A stretch of DNA of 64,000 nt from Piscinibacter gummiphilus. Lineage in GTDB: Bacteria > Pseudomonadota > Gammaproteobacteria > Burkholderiales > Burkholderiaceae_C. Each line of letters opens with the position of its first letter. The first letter of the stretch is position 1. Positions 43,769 through 53,369 of this stretch are shown here, one piece after another. The notes beneath the pieces were generated by a model. That model was not told the DNA's origin. It made no database searches and saw only the letters and a program-made list of their open reading frames with translations. The translations under genes and the position numbers were made by a program. Location: contig NZ_CP015118.1 in the NCBI RefSeq assembly GCF_002116905.1, positions 1,674,001 to 1,738,000 of the forward strand, given 5' to 3'.

Positions 43769-44484
43769 TCCAGATCGACAACGTGACGGCCGGCTACACG
43801 CCGGACGTCGACATCCTCCGCGGCATGACGCTGCACGCGAACGCCGCCGAGATCGTCACGCTGCTGGGCCCGAACGGCTGCGGCAAGTCCACGCTGCTCA
43901 AGACCATCGCGGGCTTCCTGAAGCCGCGCATCGGCCGCATCGTGCTCGACGGCGCGGACGTGGGCCAGGTGCCCGTGCACACGAAGATCCAGAAACTCGG
44001 TTTGGGCTTCGTGCCGCAGACCGAGAACGTGTTCAGCGCGCTGAGCGTGCGCGAGAACCTGCAGGTGGGCGGGCATTTCCAGTCGGATGCCGACGTGGCA
44101 CAGCGCCTCGACGAGCTCTGCACGCTGTACCCGGTGCTGATGCGAAAGTTGAGCGCGCCGGCCGCGTCGCTGTCGGGCGGTGAACGCCAGATCCTCGCGC
44201 TGGCCCGCGCGCTGATGGCCCGCCCGAAGCTGCTGCTGCTCGACGAACCGTCGGCCGGCCTGTCGCCCAAGATGCTGCTCGAGGTCTTCCAGGCGGTGAT
44301 GGACATCCGCGCCAAGGAACACGTCACCGTGCTGATGGTGGAGCAGAACGCGCTGGAGGCGCTGCGCATCTCCGACCGGGCCTACGTGCTGTCGATGGGG
44401 GCCGTGGCGCTGACGGGCGAGGCGAAGACGCTGATGGACGATCCGCAGGTGCGCGAGCTGTACCTGGGAGGGCGCGCGGCCTGA
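43765..44484 (+). CDS. livF: Branched-chain amino acid ABC ATPase LivF
   Basis: The 239-residue ATPase has Walker A GPNGCGKST, the signature LSGGERQI and Walker B LLLLDEPSAGLSP followed by the VEQN His-region variant typical of LivF. It is the last gene of the operon. A REP-like palindrome begins 16 bp downstream, and a 490-bp geneless stretch follows. Confidence 0.93.
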   Translation: MIQIDNVTAGYTPDVDILRGMTLHANAAEIVTLLGPNGCGKSTLLKTIAGFLKPRIGRIVLDGADVGQVPVHTKIQKLGLGFVPQTENVFSALSVRENLQVGGHFQSDADVAQRLDELCTLYPVLMRKLSAPAASLSGGERQILALARALMARPKLLLLDEPSAGLSPKMLLEVFQAVMDIRAKEHVTVLMVEQNALEALRISDRAYVLSMGAVALTGEAKTLMDDPQVRELYLGGRAA

Positions 44485-44499
44485 GGGCGCTGGAAGGAT

Positions 44500-44958
44500 G
44501 TCGTCCCGGCGCAGGCCGGGACCCTGGGCCTGGCGCGCGAACGGCGCGTCATCGCAGAGCCCGATGCCATCGCGCGCAGGCGTCAACGCCTGCGCTCAGC
44601 AGGATGTTCCGCCCTGTGCGGAACGACGCGAGTGGCTCGATTGAACCGAGCGTTCGCGAAGGCAGACCCCGCGAGTCAGAGCCTGGCGAGAAGTCCTGGC
44701 GTCATCGAGTTCTCGGCGTTCGACGCGCGAGTCCCGCGGAGCAGGAGCAGCAGAGCCGAATAAGCCGAAGCTGGTGTTCAGGTGCTTTGTTGGTTACTTA
44801 TTTGCACCAGCAAATAAGTGACTCGCCCGCCGGGGCGAACTCCCGGCGCGGTCTCACTCATGAGGGGAACGGTGGCGCGCGCAGCCGGCACGGCCCGATC
44901 GAGCATGGCCATCCGCGCTTCGGGTCAGGCCCGGGGTCCCGGCCTGCGCCGGGACGAC
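44500..44958. repeat. REP-like half-sites, copy 3, bracketing a 410-bp geneless block
   Basis: GTCGTCCCGGCGCAGGCCGG (from 44500) and its inverse CCGGCCTGCGCCGGGACGAC (ending 44958) bracket about 410 bp. The interior contains no supported gene on either strand; only short frames without ribosome sites are open. It does contain the 13-bp stem hairpin at 44793-44822. Elsewhere the two half-sites are about 13-40 bp apart, so this copy looks like one opened up by an insertion. This block makes up nearly all of the gap between livF and proC. Confidence 0.65.
44793..44822. repeat. AT-rich hairpin in the livF-proC gap
   Basis: GTTACTTATTTGC and GCAAATAAGTGAC pair along 13 bp (one G-U) with a 4-nt loop. 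Its base composition contrasts sharply with the GC-rich surroundings. Similar elements occur between genes in other betaproteobacteria, to the best of general knowledge; its role is unknown. Confidence 0.6.
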
Positions 44959-44974
44959 TTCGTGGGAGAGCGGA

Positions 44975-45778
44975 TCAATCCGCCCCGAGTTCGACCGCCC
45001 GCCGCTGCGCGTTGCGCATCGCTTCCACGAAGCACTCCTTGACCGCACCCCGGTCGAGCGTCCCGATGGCCGCGGCCGTGGTGCCGCCCTTGGACGTCAC
45101 CTGGGCGCGCAGCACCTCCGGCGGCTCGGCCGAACGCCGCGCCATCTCGGCGGTGCCCGCCACCGTGGCGAGTGCCAGCGCCCGGGCCTGGTCGGCCGGG
45201 AGGCCCATCGAGGCGCCGGCGGCCATCATCGCTTCCAGCAGGTAGAGCACGTACGCGGGGCCCGAGCCGGACAGCGCGGTGACCGCGTCGAGGTCCGCCT
45301 CGGTCTCGACCCACAGCGTGGTGCCGGTGGGGCGCAGCACCGCCTCCACGAGGGCGCGGTCCGTGGCCGAGACCGCCTCGCGGGCGAACAGGCCCGCGAT
45401 GCCCTGGCCGATCAGGGCTGGGGTGTTGGGCATCGCGCGCACCACGCGCTCGCTGCCGGTGGCACGGGCGAGGGTGTCGCTGCGCACGCCGGCCATCACG
45501 CTCAGGTGCAGCGCGTTCGTGAGGCCCGGCCCGCACGCGGCGGCGGCCTCGGCGAACACCTGCGGCTTGACGGCCCAGACCACGAGCCCCGCGCGCGCGA
45601 CGGCGCTGTCGGCCACCGGCGTGGCGAACACGCCGTGTTCGGCCCACAGGCGTTCGCGCTGCGGTTCGAAGGGTTCGACGACCTGGATGGAACGCGGGTC
45701 GGTGCCACTCGCGACGAGCCCGCCGATGAGCGCGGTGGCCATGTTGCCGCCACCGATGAAGGCGATCGAGGAATCCAT
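44975..45778 (-). CDS. proC: Pyrroline-5-carboxylate reductase
   Basis: The 267-residue enzyme reduces 1-pyrroline-5-carboxylate to proline with NAD(P)H. It has the N-terminal Rossmann motif FIGGGNMATALIGGL, VWAVKPQVFAEA, VRAMPNTPALIGQG and the C-terminal SGSGPAYV and TSKGGTTAAAI signatures. It starts inside the stop of putA (TGATG). The pairing of a biosynthetic reductase with the degradative PutA is unusual, since the two work in opposite directions on the same intermediate. Confidence 0.95.
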   Translation of the reverse strand: MDSSIAFIGGGNMATALIGGLVASGTDPRSIQVVEPFEPQRERLWAEHGVFATPVADSAVARAGLVVWAVKPQVFAEAAAACGPGLTNALHLSVMAGVRSDTLARATGSERVVRAMPNTPALIGQGIAGLFAREAVSATDRALVEAVLRPTGTTLWVETEADLDAVTALSGSGPAYVLYLLEAMMAAGASMGLPADQARALALATVAGTAEMARRSAEPPEVLRAQVTSKGGTTAAAIGTLDRGAVKECFVEAMRNAQRRAVELGAD

Positions 45779-48700
45779 CAGTGCGACGTCCCCGCGAGCA
45801 GCGCCGCGTTGCCGCCGGCCGCCGCGGTGTTGATGGTCACGGTCTGCTCGGCGCAGAAGCGGAACAGGTAGTGCGGGCCGCCGGCCTTCGGGCCGGTGCC
45901 GGACAGGCCCTCGCCCCCGAACGGCTGCACACCGACCACCGCGCCGATCATGTTGCGGTTGACGTAGACATTGCCGATGCGGGCCTCGGCCGCGAGGCGC
46001 AGCGCGCGCGAGTCGATGCGGGTCTGCAGGCCGAGCGTGAGGCCGTAGCCGAGCTGGTTCACCTCGCGGATCACGGCGTCGGCATCACCCGACCAGCGCA
46101 CCACGTGCAGCACCGGGCCGAAGATCTCGGCCGACAGGTCGGACACCTTCGCGACTTCGAACGCCACCGGAGCGATGACGTGCCCGGTGACGTCCAGGCC
46201 CACGGGGGCACGGCCGATCACGCGGGCCGACCCTTCGAGGCGGGTCACCTCGCGGGCGATGTTCGCGTGGGCCTCGGCGTCGATCACCGGGCCGACGTCG
46301 GTCGACAGCTGCGACGGGTCGCCGACGGACAGCTCCTGCAGCGCCCCGGCGATCATCTCGATCACGCCGTCGGCGATGCCCTCGTGCACGCACAGCAGGC
46401 GCAGCGCGGAGCAGCGCTGGCCGGCGCTGCGGAAGGCGCTCTGCACCACGGCGTCCACCACCTGCTCGGGCAGCGCGGTGCTGTCGACCACCATCGCGTT
46501 GATGCCGCCGGTCTCGGCGATCAGCGGCACGATGGGGCCGTCCTTCGCGGCGAGCGCCCGGTTGATGGCCTTCGCGACCGCCGTGGAGCCGGTGAAACAC
46601 ACGCCCGCGACGAGCGGGTGCGCGACGAGCGCGGCGCCCACGGTGTGGCCCTCGCCGTGCTGCAGCACGAGCGCGTCGGCGGGCACGCCGGCTTCGTGCA
46701 GCAGCGCGACGAAGCGTGCGGCGACGGCCGGGGTCTGCTCGGCGGGCTTGGCCGCCACGGTGTTGCCGGCCACCAGCGCGGCGACGACCTGGCCCGCGAA
46801 GATCGCGAGCGGGAAGTTCCACGGGCTGATGCAGACGAACACGCCGCGGCCGTGCAGGTGCAGCGTGTTGCTCTCGCCTGTCGGTCCCGGGAGGGCGCGC
46901 GACGCGAGCGTGGCCTCCGCCTGGTCGGCGTAGTAGCGGCAGAAGTCGATGGCCTCGCGCACCTCGGAGATGCAGTCGCCGAGGGTCTTGTGGGCCTCGC
47001 GCACGAGCAGGCCGCAGAACTCGGGCTGGCGCTGTTCCAGCGCGTCGGCGGCGCGGCGCAGCACGGCGGCGCGGTCGGCGAGCGGCGTGGCGTTCCAGGC
47101 GGTGAAGCCGCCGTGCAGGCGGGTCATCGTGGCGGCGATGCCGCCGACCGGGGCCTCGGGCACGGATTCGACCACCGCCGCGTCCACCGCCTGTTCGTAG
47201 ACGGCGCGTTCGGCGGTCACCGCGAGGTCGGCGCCTTGCGGGTTGCGGCGGCCCGAGGTGCCGTCGAAGCCGTACAGCGCGACCGGCAGCGGCAGGCCCG
47301 GCACGGCGGCCGGGTGCAGCGGCGAGGCGAGCAGCGTGTCGACGGGCACGGACTCGTCGGTGAGCTGGTGCACGAACGACGAGTTGGCGCCGTTCTCGAG
47401 CAGGCGGCGCACGAGGTAGGCCAGCAGGTCGCGGTGCTCGCCGACGGGGGCGTAGACGCGCACCGGCACGCCCGCGTCCTTCAGCACTTCGCGGTACACG
47501 CCTTCGCCCATGCCGTGCAGGCGCTGCATCTCGTACGTCGCGCCACGGGCCTTCGCCATCGACTGGATGGCCGCGATGGTGCCGGCGTTGTGTGTGGCGA
47601 ACTGCGGGTAGATCACATCGGCGTGGTCGATCAGGGCGCCGGCGCACGCGAGGTACGAGATGTCGGTGTGGTGCTTGTGCGTGTAGACCGGGTACGCCGG
47701 AAGGCCCAGCTCCTGGGCGCGCTTGATCTCGCCGTCCCAGTACGCGCCCTTGACGAGGCGCACCATGAAGCGCTGGCCGTTCGTGCGGGCGATGCGGGCC
47801 ACCTCGTCGATCACGTGACGGGCGCGGGTCTGGTAGGCCTGCACGGCGAGACCGAAGCCGCGCCACTGCGGGAAGCGGGGCGCGGCGCGGGTGGCCAGCG
47901 CCTCGAACACGTCGAGCGACAGTTCGAGGCGGTCGCACTCCTCGGCGTCGATGGTCAGGTTGATGTCGGCTGCAGCGGCGCGCTCCATCAACGACCACAC
48001 GCGCGGCAGCAGCGTGTCGCCGACGCGCTCGCGCTGCGCGTCCTCGTAGCGGGAGAAGAGGGCGCTCAGCTTGATCGAGATGCCGTCGGAACCCTCCGGC
48101 CCCGCACCGCGCACGCCGGCCTTCGCGATGTGCTCGATGGCGTCGTGGTACGACGCGAGGTAGCGGCGCGCGTCGGCCTCGGTGCGCGCGCCTTCGCCGA
48201 GCATGTCGTAGCTGTAGCGCAGCTGCGGCTGGACCTTGCGGGCGCCGTCGGCCTCGGACAATGCCTCGCGGATCTGGCGGCCCAGCACGAACTGCCGGCC
48301 CATCAGCTGGATCGCGCGCACCGTGGCCGCCACGACGGTCTGCGCGCCCAGGCGCTTGAAGAGACCGCCTTCATGGTCGTGGTCGGGCAGGAAGCGCTTG
48401 GACAGCGCGATGACACTCGACGACAGCCCCGAGATCACCTTGTGGTGGCTTGCGGCCGGCGTGCCGAAGTCGGCCTTGCCGAGCTGGTCGGCCGTGAGGG
48501 CGATCGCGGTGGCGGCGTCGGGCACGCGCAGCAGCGCCTCGGCCAGCCGCATCAGCGCGAGGCCCTCGGCGCTCGAGATCGGGTAGTCGCGCAGCAGCGA
48601 CTCCATCGCCCAGAACGGCGCGGGCGACTCGCGCACCGCGGCGACCCAGGGCCGGGCCGTGTCCATCGCCGCCGGCCACGACAGGCTGGCGGGCAGGCGG

Positions 48701-48798
48701 GACAACAGGTCCTGCAGCACGGTGGCCTCGTCGCGGTACGGGCTCGGGAGCCGGTCGGCCGCACGGCGGGGCGACAGGCTGAAGGGGACTTGGTTCAT
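45778..48798 (-). CDS. putA: Bifunctional proline dehydrogenase / glutamate semialdehyde dehydrogenase PutA
   Basis: The 1006-residue protein oxidises proline to glutamate. An N-terminal arm is followed by the FAD proline dehydrogenase barrel (about residues 180-480, with GVRGAGPEGSDGISIKLSAL and VRLVKGAYWDGEIKRAQ). The aldehyde dehydrogenase domain follows, with AETGG and C796 in GQRCSALRLL. At about 1000 residues it is the short form without the N-terminal ribbon-helix-helix DNA-binding domain of E. coli PutA, so it needs a separate regulator, supplied here by the divergent Lrp-type gene. It overlaps proC downstream. Confidence 0.96.
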   Translation of the reverse strand: MNQVPFSLSPRRAADRLPSPYRDEATVLQDLLSRLPASLSWPAAMDTARPWVAAVRESPAPFWAMESLLRDYPISSAEGLALMRLAEALLRVPDAATAIALTADQLGKADFGTPAASHHKVISGLSSSVIALSKRFLPDHDHEGGLFKRLGAQTVVAATVRAIQLMGRQFVLGRQIREALSEADGARKVQPQLRYSYDMLGEGARTEADARRYLASYHDAIEHIAKAGVRGAGPEGSDGISIKLSALFSRYEDAQRERVGDTLLPRVWSLMERAAAADINLTIDAEECDRLELSLDVFEALATRAAPRFPQWRGFGLAVQAYQTRARHVIDEVARIARTNGQRFMVRLVKGAYWDGEIKRAQELGLPAYPVYTHKHHTDISYLACAGALIDHADVIYPQFATHNAGTIAAIQSMAKARGATYEMQRLHGMGEGVYREVLKDAGVPVRVYAPVGEHRDLLAYLVRRLLENGANSSFVHQLTDESVPVDTLLASPLHPAAVPGLPLPVALYGFDGTSGRRNPQGADLAVTAERAVYEQAVDAAVVESVPEAPVGGIAATMTRLHGGFTAWNATPLADRAAVLRRAADALEQRQPEFCGLLVREAHKTLGDCISEVREAIDFCRYYADQAEATLASRALPGPTGESNTLHLHGRGVFVCISPWNFPLAIFAGQVVAALVAGNTVAAKPAEQTPAVAARFVALLHEAGVPADALVLQHGEGHTVGAALVAHPLVAGVCFTGSTAVAKAINRALAAKDGPIVPLIAETGGINAMVVDSTALPEQVVDAVVQSAFRSAGQRCSALRLLCVHEGIADGVIEMIAGALQELSVGDPSQLSTDVGPVIDAEAHANIAREVTRLEGSARVIGRAPVGLDVTGHVIAPVAFEVAKVSDLSAEIFGPVLHVVRWSGDADAVIREVNQLGYGLTLGLQTRIDSRALRLAAEARIGNVYVNRNMIGAVVGVQPFGGEGLSGTGPKAGGPHYLFRFCAEQTVTINTAAAGGNAALLAGTSH

Positions 48799-48854
48799 GG
48801 GATGTGCGAAAAACGTGGTGGTTTTCTCTATGGTAGTTTTTGATCTGTTGGATT

Positions 48855-48886
48855 AATCTCCAAACATCGATGTGATCTTGGAGATT
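48855..48886. promoter_or_regulatory. Lrp-type inverted repeat between putA and its regulator
   Basis: AATCTCCAA (48855-48863) and TTGGAGATT (48878-48886) are perfect 9-bp inverted repeats separated by 14 bp. They lie in an AT-rich 96-bp gap, ending 8 bp before the regulator ATG and starting 57 bp from the putA ATG. Position and symmetry fit the site through which a PutR-like Lrp protein controls both genes. Confidence 0.75.
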
Positions 48887-48894
48887 TATCAAGC

Positions 48895-49404
48895 ATGCGT
48901 CCCCGCCCCAGCGAGACCGAAGCCGAAGCGCCGTCCTTCGTGCCCCACGGGTTCGACAAGATCGACGCCCGCATCCTCCGGGCGCTGCAGGCCGACGGCC
49001 GCATCTCCAACATCAAGCTCGCCGAGGAGGTGCACCTGTCGCCCACGGCCGTGCTCGAGCGAGTCAAGCGCCTCACGCGCGACGGCTTCATCCTCGGCTA
49101 CACCGCGCGGCTGAACCCCGACAAGCTCGGCGCCGGCATGCTCGTGTTCATCGAGGTCGTGCTCGACCGCACCACGCACGACGTGATGAACGCCTTCAGC
49201 GCCGCGGTCCAGACACGTCCCGAGATCCTCGAATGCCACCTCGTGGCCGGCGGCTTCGACTACCTGATCAAGACGCGGGTGTCCGACATGCGGGCGTACC
49301 GCGAGTGGATCGGCACGGTGGTGTGGACCTTGCCCGGCGTGCGCGAGACGCACACGTACGCCGTCATGGAGGAAGTGAAAAACACCACGGCCCTGGCCAT
49401 CTGA
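48895..49404 (+). CDS. Lrp/AsnC-family regulator (PutR-like)
   Basis: The 169-residue protein has the Lrp helix-turn-helix (IDARILRALQADGRISNIKLAEEV, LSPTAVLERVKRL) and the RAM ligand-binding domain (ECHLVAGGFDYLIKTR). It is divergent from putA with a 9-bp inverted repeat in the gap. PutR proteins of this family activate putA in response to proline in alphaproteobacteria. That role is a strong inference here because this PutA lacks its own DNA-binding domain. Confidence 0.9.
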   Translation: MRPRPSETEAEAPSFVPHGFDKIDARILRALQADGRISNIKLAEEVHLSPTAVLERVKRLTRDGFILGYTARLNPDKLGAGMLVFIEVVLDRTTHDVMNAFSAAVQTRPEILECHLVAGGFDYLIKTRVSDMRAYREWIGTVVWTLPGVRETHTYAVMEEVKNTTALAI

Positions 49405-49460
49405 GGGTCGGTAGACTCGGCGGCAAACCAACACACACCCGCTGCGGGGGAGGAGCCTCT

Positions 49461-50789
49461 TTGAAACGCAATCTTCTGGCCAAGGCCATCGTCGCGGTGA
49501 TCGCGCTCGCCCTGCTGACCTACGGGCTCATGCAACTGCAGTCCGACCCCACGCTGCGCGACCTGCAGCGCATCGGCATCGCGGCGCTGGAGGGCGGCGG
49601 CCCGAAACCCCGCGAAGACCAGTACATCCAGGTGACCGACGGGTACCTGATGCCGTACTACATGATCAACTACAGCCACAGCCGCAAGCGGGGCGACTCG
49701 GCCCACGTGTTCGTGCCCGTCGGCTCGCTGGCGATGCAGGAGAAGGCCTTCCGCGACGAGAAGATCCACCCCGTGCTGTGGGTGCGCCTGTCGCAGGACT
49801 TCGGCACGAAGGAAGCCGCCGACAAGGCGATGCAGTCCCCGAGCCGGTACCAGCGCCCCTACCCGGTGAGCGGCGTGGCCCGCGAACTGGAAGGCAGCGT
49901 GCGCGAGGAGATGCAGAAGATCGCCGGCCTCCAGATCACCGACCCGGTGGCGCTGCATGAAGGTGACGAGCCGCTGAGCCTCGGGCGCGGCGCCGAGTTG
50001 GCGTTCGCCGGCGGCACGCTGCTGCTGGTGGTGGCCCTGTGGGCGTGGGGTGACATCGCCGGCGAAACCTGGGCGAAGCGGCTCGAGGTCTCCGGGGCGA
50101 CGGTGTTCGTCGGCGCGTCCGCGCAACTGATCACGGCGCTGGTCGGCGGCATCGTGCTGGTCCTGGCCGTGGGCGAGGCGGTCAACCACTGGGTGGAGGC
50201 GCGGGCGGTCAGCCCGGTTGGCGCGGGCGTGGCGCTCGTGGGCCTCGCGATGCTCGGCTTCGGCCTGTGGCGCAACCGTGCCGCGGTGGTGGTGGGGGCC
50301 GACCGGCTCTACCTCGTGCGCAACCGCAGCCGCGAGAAGCTGATGTTCGCCGACGTGCAGGGGCTGCTGGTCGACGAGCGCAAGGTGAAGGGCGTGCTGG
50401 TCGCCAAGTACACGCTGCTGACGGCCGGTAAGCCGTTCAAGGTGGGCAGCAGCTGGTTCCGCGGCGGGGTCGACGACGCACGGGGCCTGGGCGCGTTGCT
50501 GCGCGAACGCGTGACGCAGAAGATGGCGCCCGCGCTGCAGGCCCGCATCGCCGGGGGGGAGCGGGTGTCCTTCGGCCCGCTGTTCGTCGGCCACGACGGC
50601 ATCGGCAAGGGCAAGGCCACCGACCGCGCCGACGTGCTGACGTGGCAGGACATCGGCTCGGCCACGCTGAAGAACGGCCAGCTCAAGATCAAGCAGAAGG
50701 GCAAGATGTTCGGCTGGGGCTCGTTCGCCGTCAGCAAGATCGTCAACTTCGACCTGCTGATGCACATGCTGCAGGGCAAGGTCGCGTGA
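49461..50789 (+). CDS. Membrane protein of unknown function
   Basis: The 442-residue product has an N-terminal membrane helix (LLAKAIVAVIALALLTYGLM), a soluble region, three more hydrophobic segments around residues 180-275, and a C-terminal cytosolic domain. That domain contains LYLVRNRSREKLMFADVQGL and LTWQDIGSATLKNGQLKIK, whose repeat of short strands resembles a PH-like fold. Translation begins at TTG 49461 behind a strong GGGGAGGAG site. No confident family was recognised; a DUF6585-like resemblance is only tentative. Confidence 0.7.
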   Translation: MKRNLLAKAIVAVIALALLTYGLMQLQSDPTLRDLQRIGIAALEGGGPKPREDQYIQVTDGYLMPYYMINYSHSRKRGDSAHVFVPVGSLAMQEKAFRDEKIHPVLWVRLSQDFGTKEAADKAMQSPSRYQRPYPVSGVARELEGSVREEMQKIAGLQITDPVALHEGDEPLSLGRGAELAFAGGTLLLVVALWAWGDIAGETWAKRLEVSGATVFVGASAQLITALVGGIVLVLAVGEAVNHWVEARAVSPVGAGVALVGLAMLGFGLWRNRAAVVVGADRLYLVRNRSREKLMFADVQGLLVDERKVKGVLVAKYTLLTAGKPFKVGSSWFRGGVDDARGLGALLRERVTQKMAPALQARIAGGERVSFGPLFVGHDGIGKGKATDRADVLTWQDIGSATLKNGQLKIKQKGKMFGWGSFAVSKIVNFDLLMHMLQGKVA

Positions 50790-50806
50790 GGCACGGGCAG
50801 CGCACC

Positions 50807-51439
50807 ATGGCGGCACGCAAGCTCCCGCCGTCGAAGGACGAAGTGGCCGCGCTGCCGCCGTTCGAGGGCGTGCCCCTGGCGCGCATCCACGTGCCGCACA
50901 CGCCGCAGCAGATCGACGCGGCGTGGGCCGAGCTGGGCCGGCACCGCTACGTGGGGTTCGACACGGAATCGAAGCCCACCTTCACCGCCGGCGAGGTCTC
51001 GGGCGGGCCCGACGTGGTGCAGTTCGCCACGGCCACCGAGGCCTGGGTGTTCCAGTTGCGCGTGGGCGCGTGCCTCGACGTCGTGCGGCAGGTGCTCGAG
51101 TCGCCCGACGTGGTCAAGGTGGGTTTCGGCCTGCAGTCCGACCACACGCAGCTGAAGGCCCGCCTGGGCGTGCACGTGCGGCCGGTGCTCGACCTCGACA
51201 TCGTCTTCAGCCGTCGCGGCTACCCGCGCACGATCGGCGTGCGGGGCGCGCTGGCGGTGGCGGCGGGCAAGTCCTTCTCGAAGTCCAAGCGGGTCACCAC
51301 GTCGAACTGGTCGGTGGCCGAGCTGAACGACCGGCAGCTGCTGTATGCGGCGAACGATGCGTTCGCGGCGTTGAAGGTGCTGGAGGCTCTGGCGTTGCCC
51401 GAGGACGAACTGGCCGGCTGGATCGCCCGGCGCCCGTGA
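50807..51439 (+). CDS. DEDD-type 3'-5' exonuclease (RNase D-like)
   Basis: The 210-residue protein has the DEDDy exonuclease motifs: FDTE in motif I, VGFGLQSDHTQL (motif II), and YAANDAFAAL in motif III with the Tyr-x3-Asp pair. It resembles the catalytic domain of RNase D or the WRN-type exonuclease without an HRDC domain. It starts 17 bp after the membrane protein stop. DNA or RNA preference is unknown. A REP-like repeat follows. Confidence 0.9.
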   Translation: MAARKLPPSKDEVAALPPFEGVPLARIHVPHTPQQIDAAWAELGRHRYVGFDTESKPTFTAGEVSGGPDVVQFATATEAWVFQLRVGACLDVVRQVLESPDVVKVGFGLQSDHTQLKARLGVHVRPVLDLDIVFSRRGYPRTIGVRGALAVAAGKSFSKSKRVTTSNWSVAELNDRQLLYAANDAFAALKVLEALALPEDELAGWIARRP

Positions 51440-51447
51440 AACGCCCG

Positions 51448-51509
51448 GTCATCCCGGCGAACGCCGGGATCCACTGCCACGAGTGGGCCCCGGCGTTCGC
51501 CGGGGTGAC
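51448..51509. repeat. REP-like inverted repeat pair, copy 4
   Basis: GTCATCCCGGCGAACGCCGG (from 51448) and its inverse CCGGCGTTCGCCGGGGTGAC (ending 51509) are separated by about 13-20 bp. It fills the gap between the convergent exonuclease and rhlE stops and could serve as a bidirectional terminator. Confidence 0.85.
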
Positions 51510-51511
51510 AC

Positions 51512-52789
<1,278 letters not shown>

Positions 52790-53224
52790 TCAGTCTCGCG
52801 TGGCGCGGCGGCGCACGCAGTCGATGTACTTGTCGCCGTCGGGTGGTTGGCCGCTGCGCTGGGATTCCCACATCATCTGGCCGAGGCATTCCATCACCTC
52901 GTGCTGGGCGTCGTGGCGCGAGCCGCGGCGCGCGGCCAGCAGCTCGTAGGCCTGCTTGATGCCGCGGGGCTGGTCGATGCTGACCTGCTCGCTGATGGAC
53001 AGGTGCATGGACAGGTGCAGGAACGGGTTCTCGCGGCCGGCGTCCGGGTCGTAGACGGCGGCCAGCGCGGCGTCGACGTCGGCGAAGTCGGCGTGGTACT
53101 CGGGGTGCTCGGCGATCCAGTCGGCGGCCAGGGCTTCGAGCGGGGTGACGGGGCTGCCGTCGCGGTGCTTGCGGTAGGCGTCGCAGAAGAAGCGGCGCAC
53201 GTCGTGCTGGGAGGGGGCGAACAT
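52790..53224 (-). CDS. DUF1841 family protein
   Basis: The 144-residue soluble protein opens MFAPSQHDVRRFFCDAYRK and includes HPEYHADF and NPFLHLSMHLSISEQVSIDQPRG, hallmarks of DUF1841, a family of betaproteobacterial proteins of unknown function often found by rhlE. A CLGQMMWESQRSGQPPDGDKYIDCVRR segment ends the protein. Its stop is immediately followed by the rhlE start. Confidence 0.88.
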   Translation of the reverse strand: MFAPSQHDVRRFFCDAYRKHRDGSPVTPLEALAADWIAEHPEYHADFADVDAALAAVYDPDAGRENPFLHLSMHLSISEQVSIDQPRGIKQAYELLAARRGSRHDAQHEVMECLGQMMWESQRSGQPPDGDKYIDCVRRRATRD

Positions 53225-53369
53225 GATGCCCCGATTGTCGCCTGCCTGGAGGCGGCGTGCCGGACCTCGCGCCTGTCTCACCGGAGACAGCACGCGAAAA
53301 TCCTGAGTGGACGGGCGTGCAATTTGAGCCAGAATCCTGGCTGTTGCTTCAGATTCCAGGAAAGTCGAT

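Noticed and set aside
44604..45245. A 213-codon plus-strand frame after livF
   Set aside because: No ribosome site, low-complexity sequence and overlap with proC on the opposite strand; regarded as chance.
45781..48843. A 1020-codon open frame on the plus strand opposite putA
   Set aside because: It is an antisense shadow of putA with biased composition and no ribosome site; the PutA reading on the minus strand has both catalytic domains.
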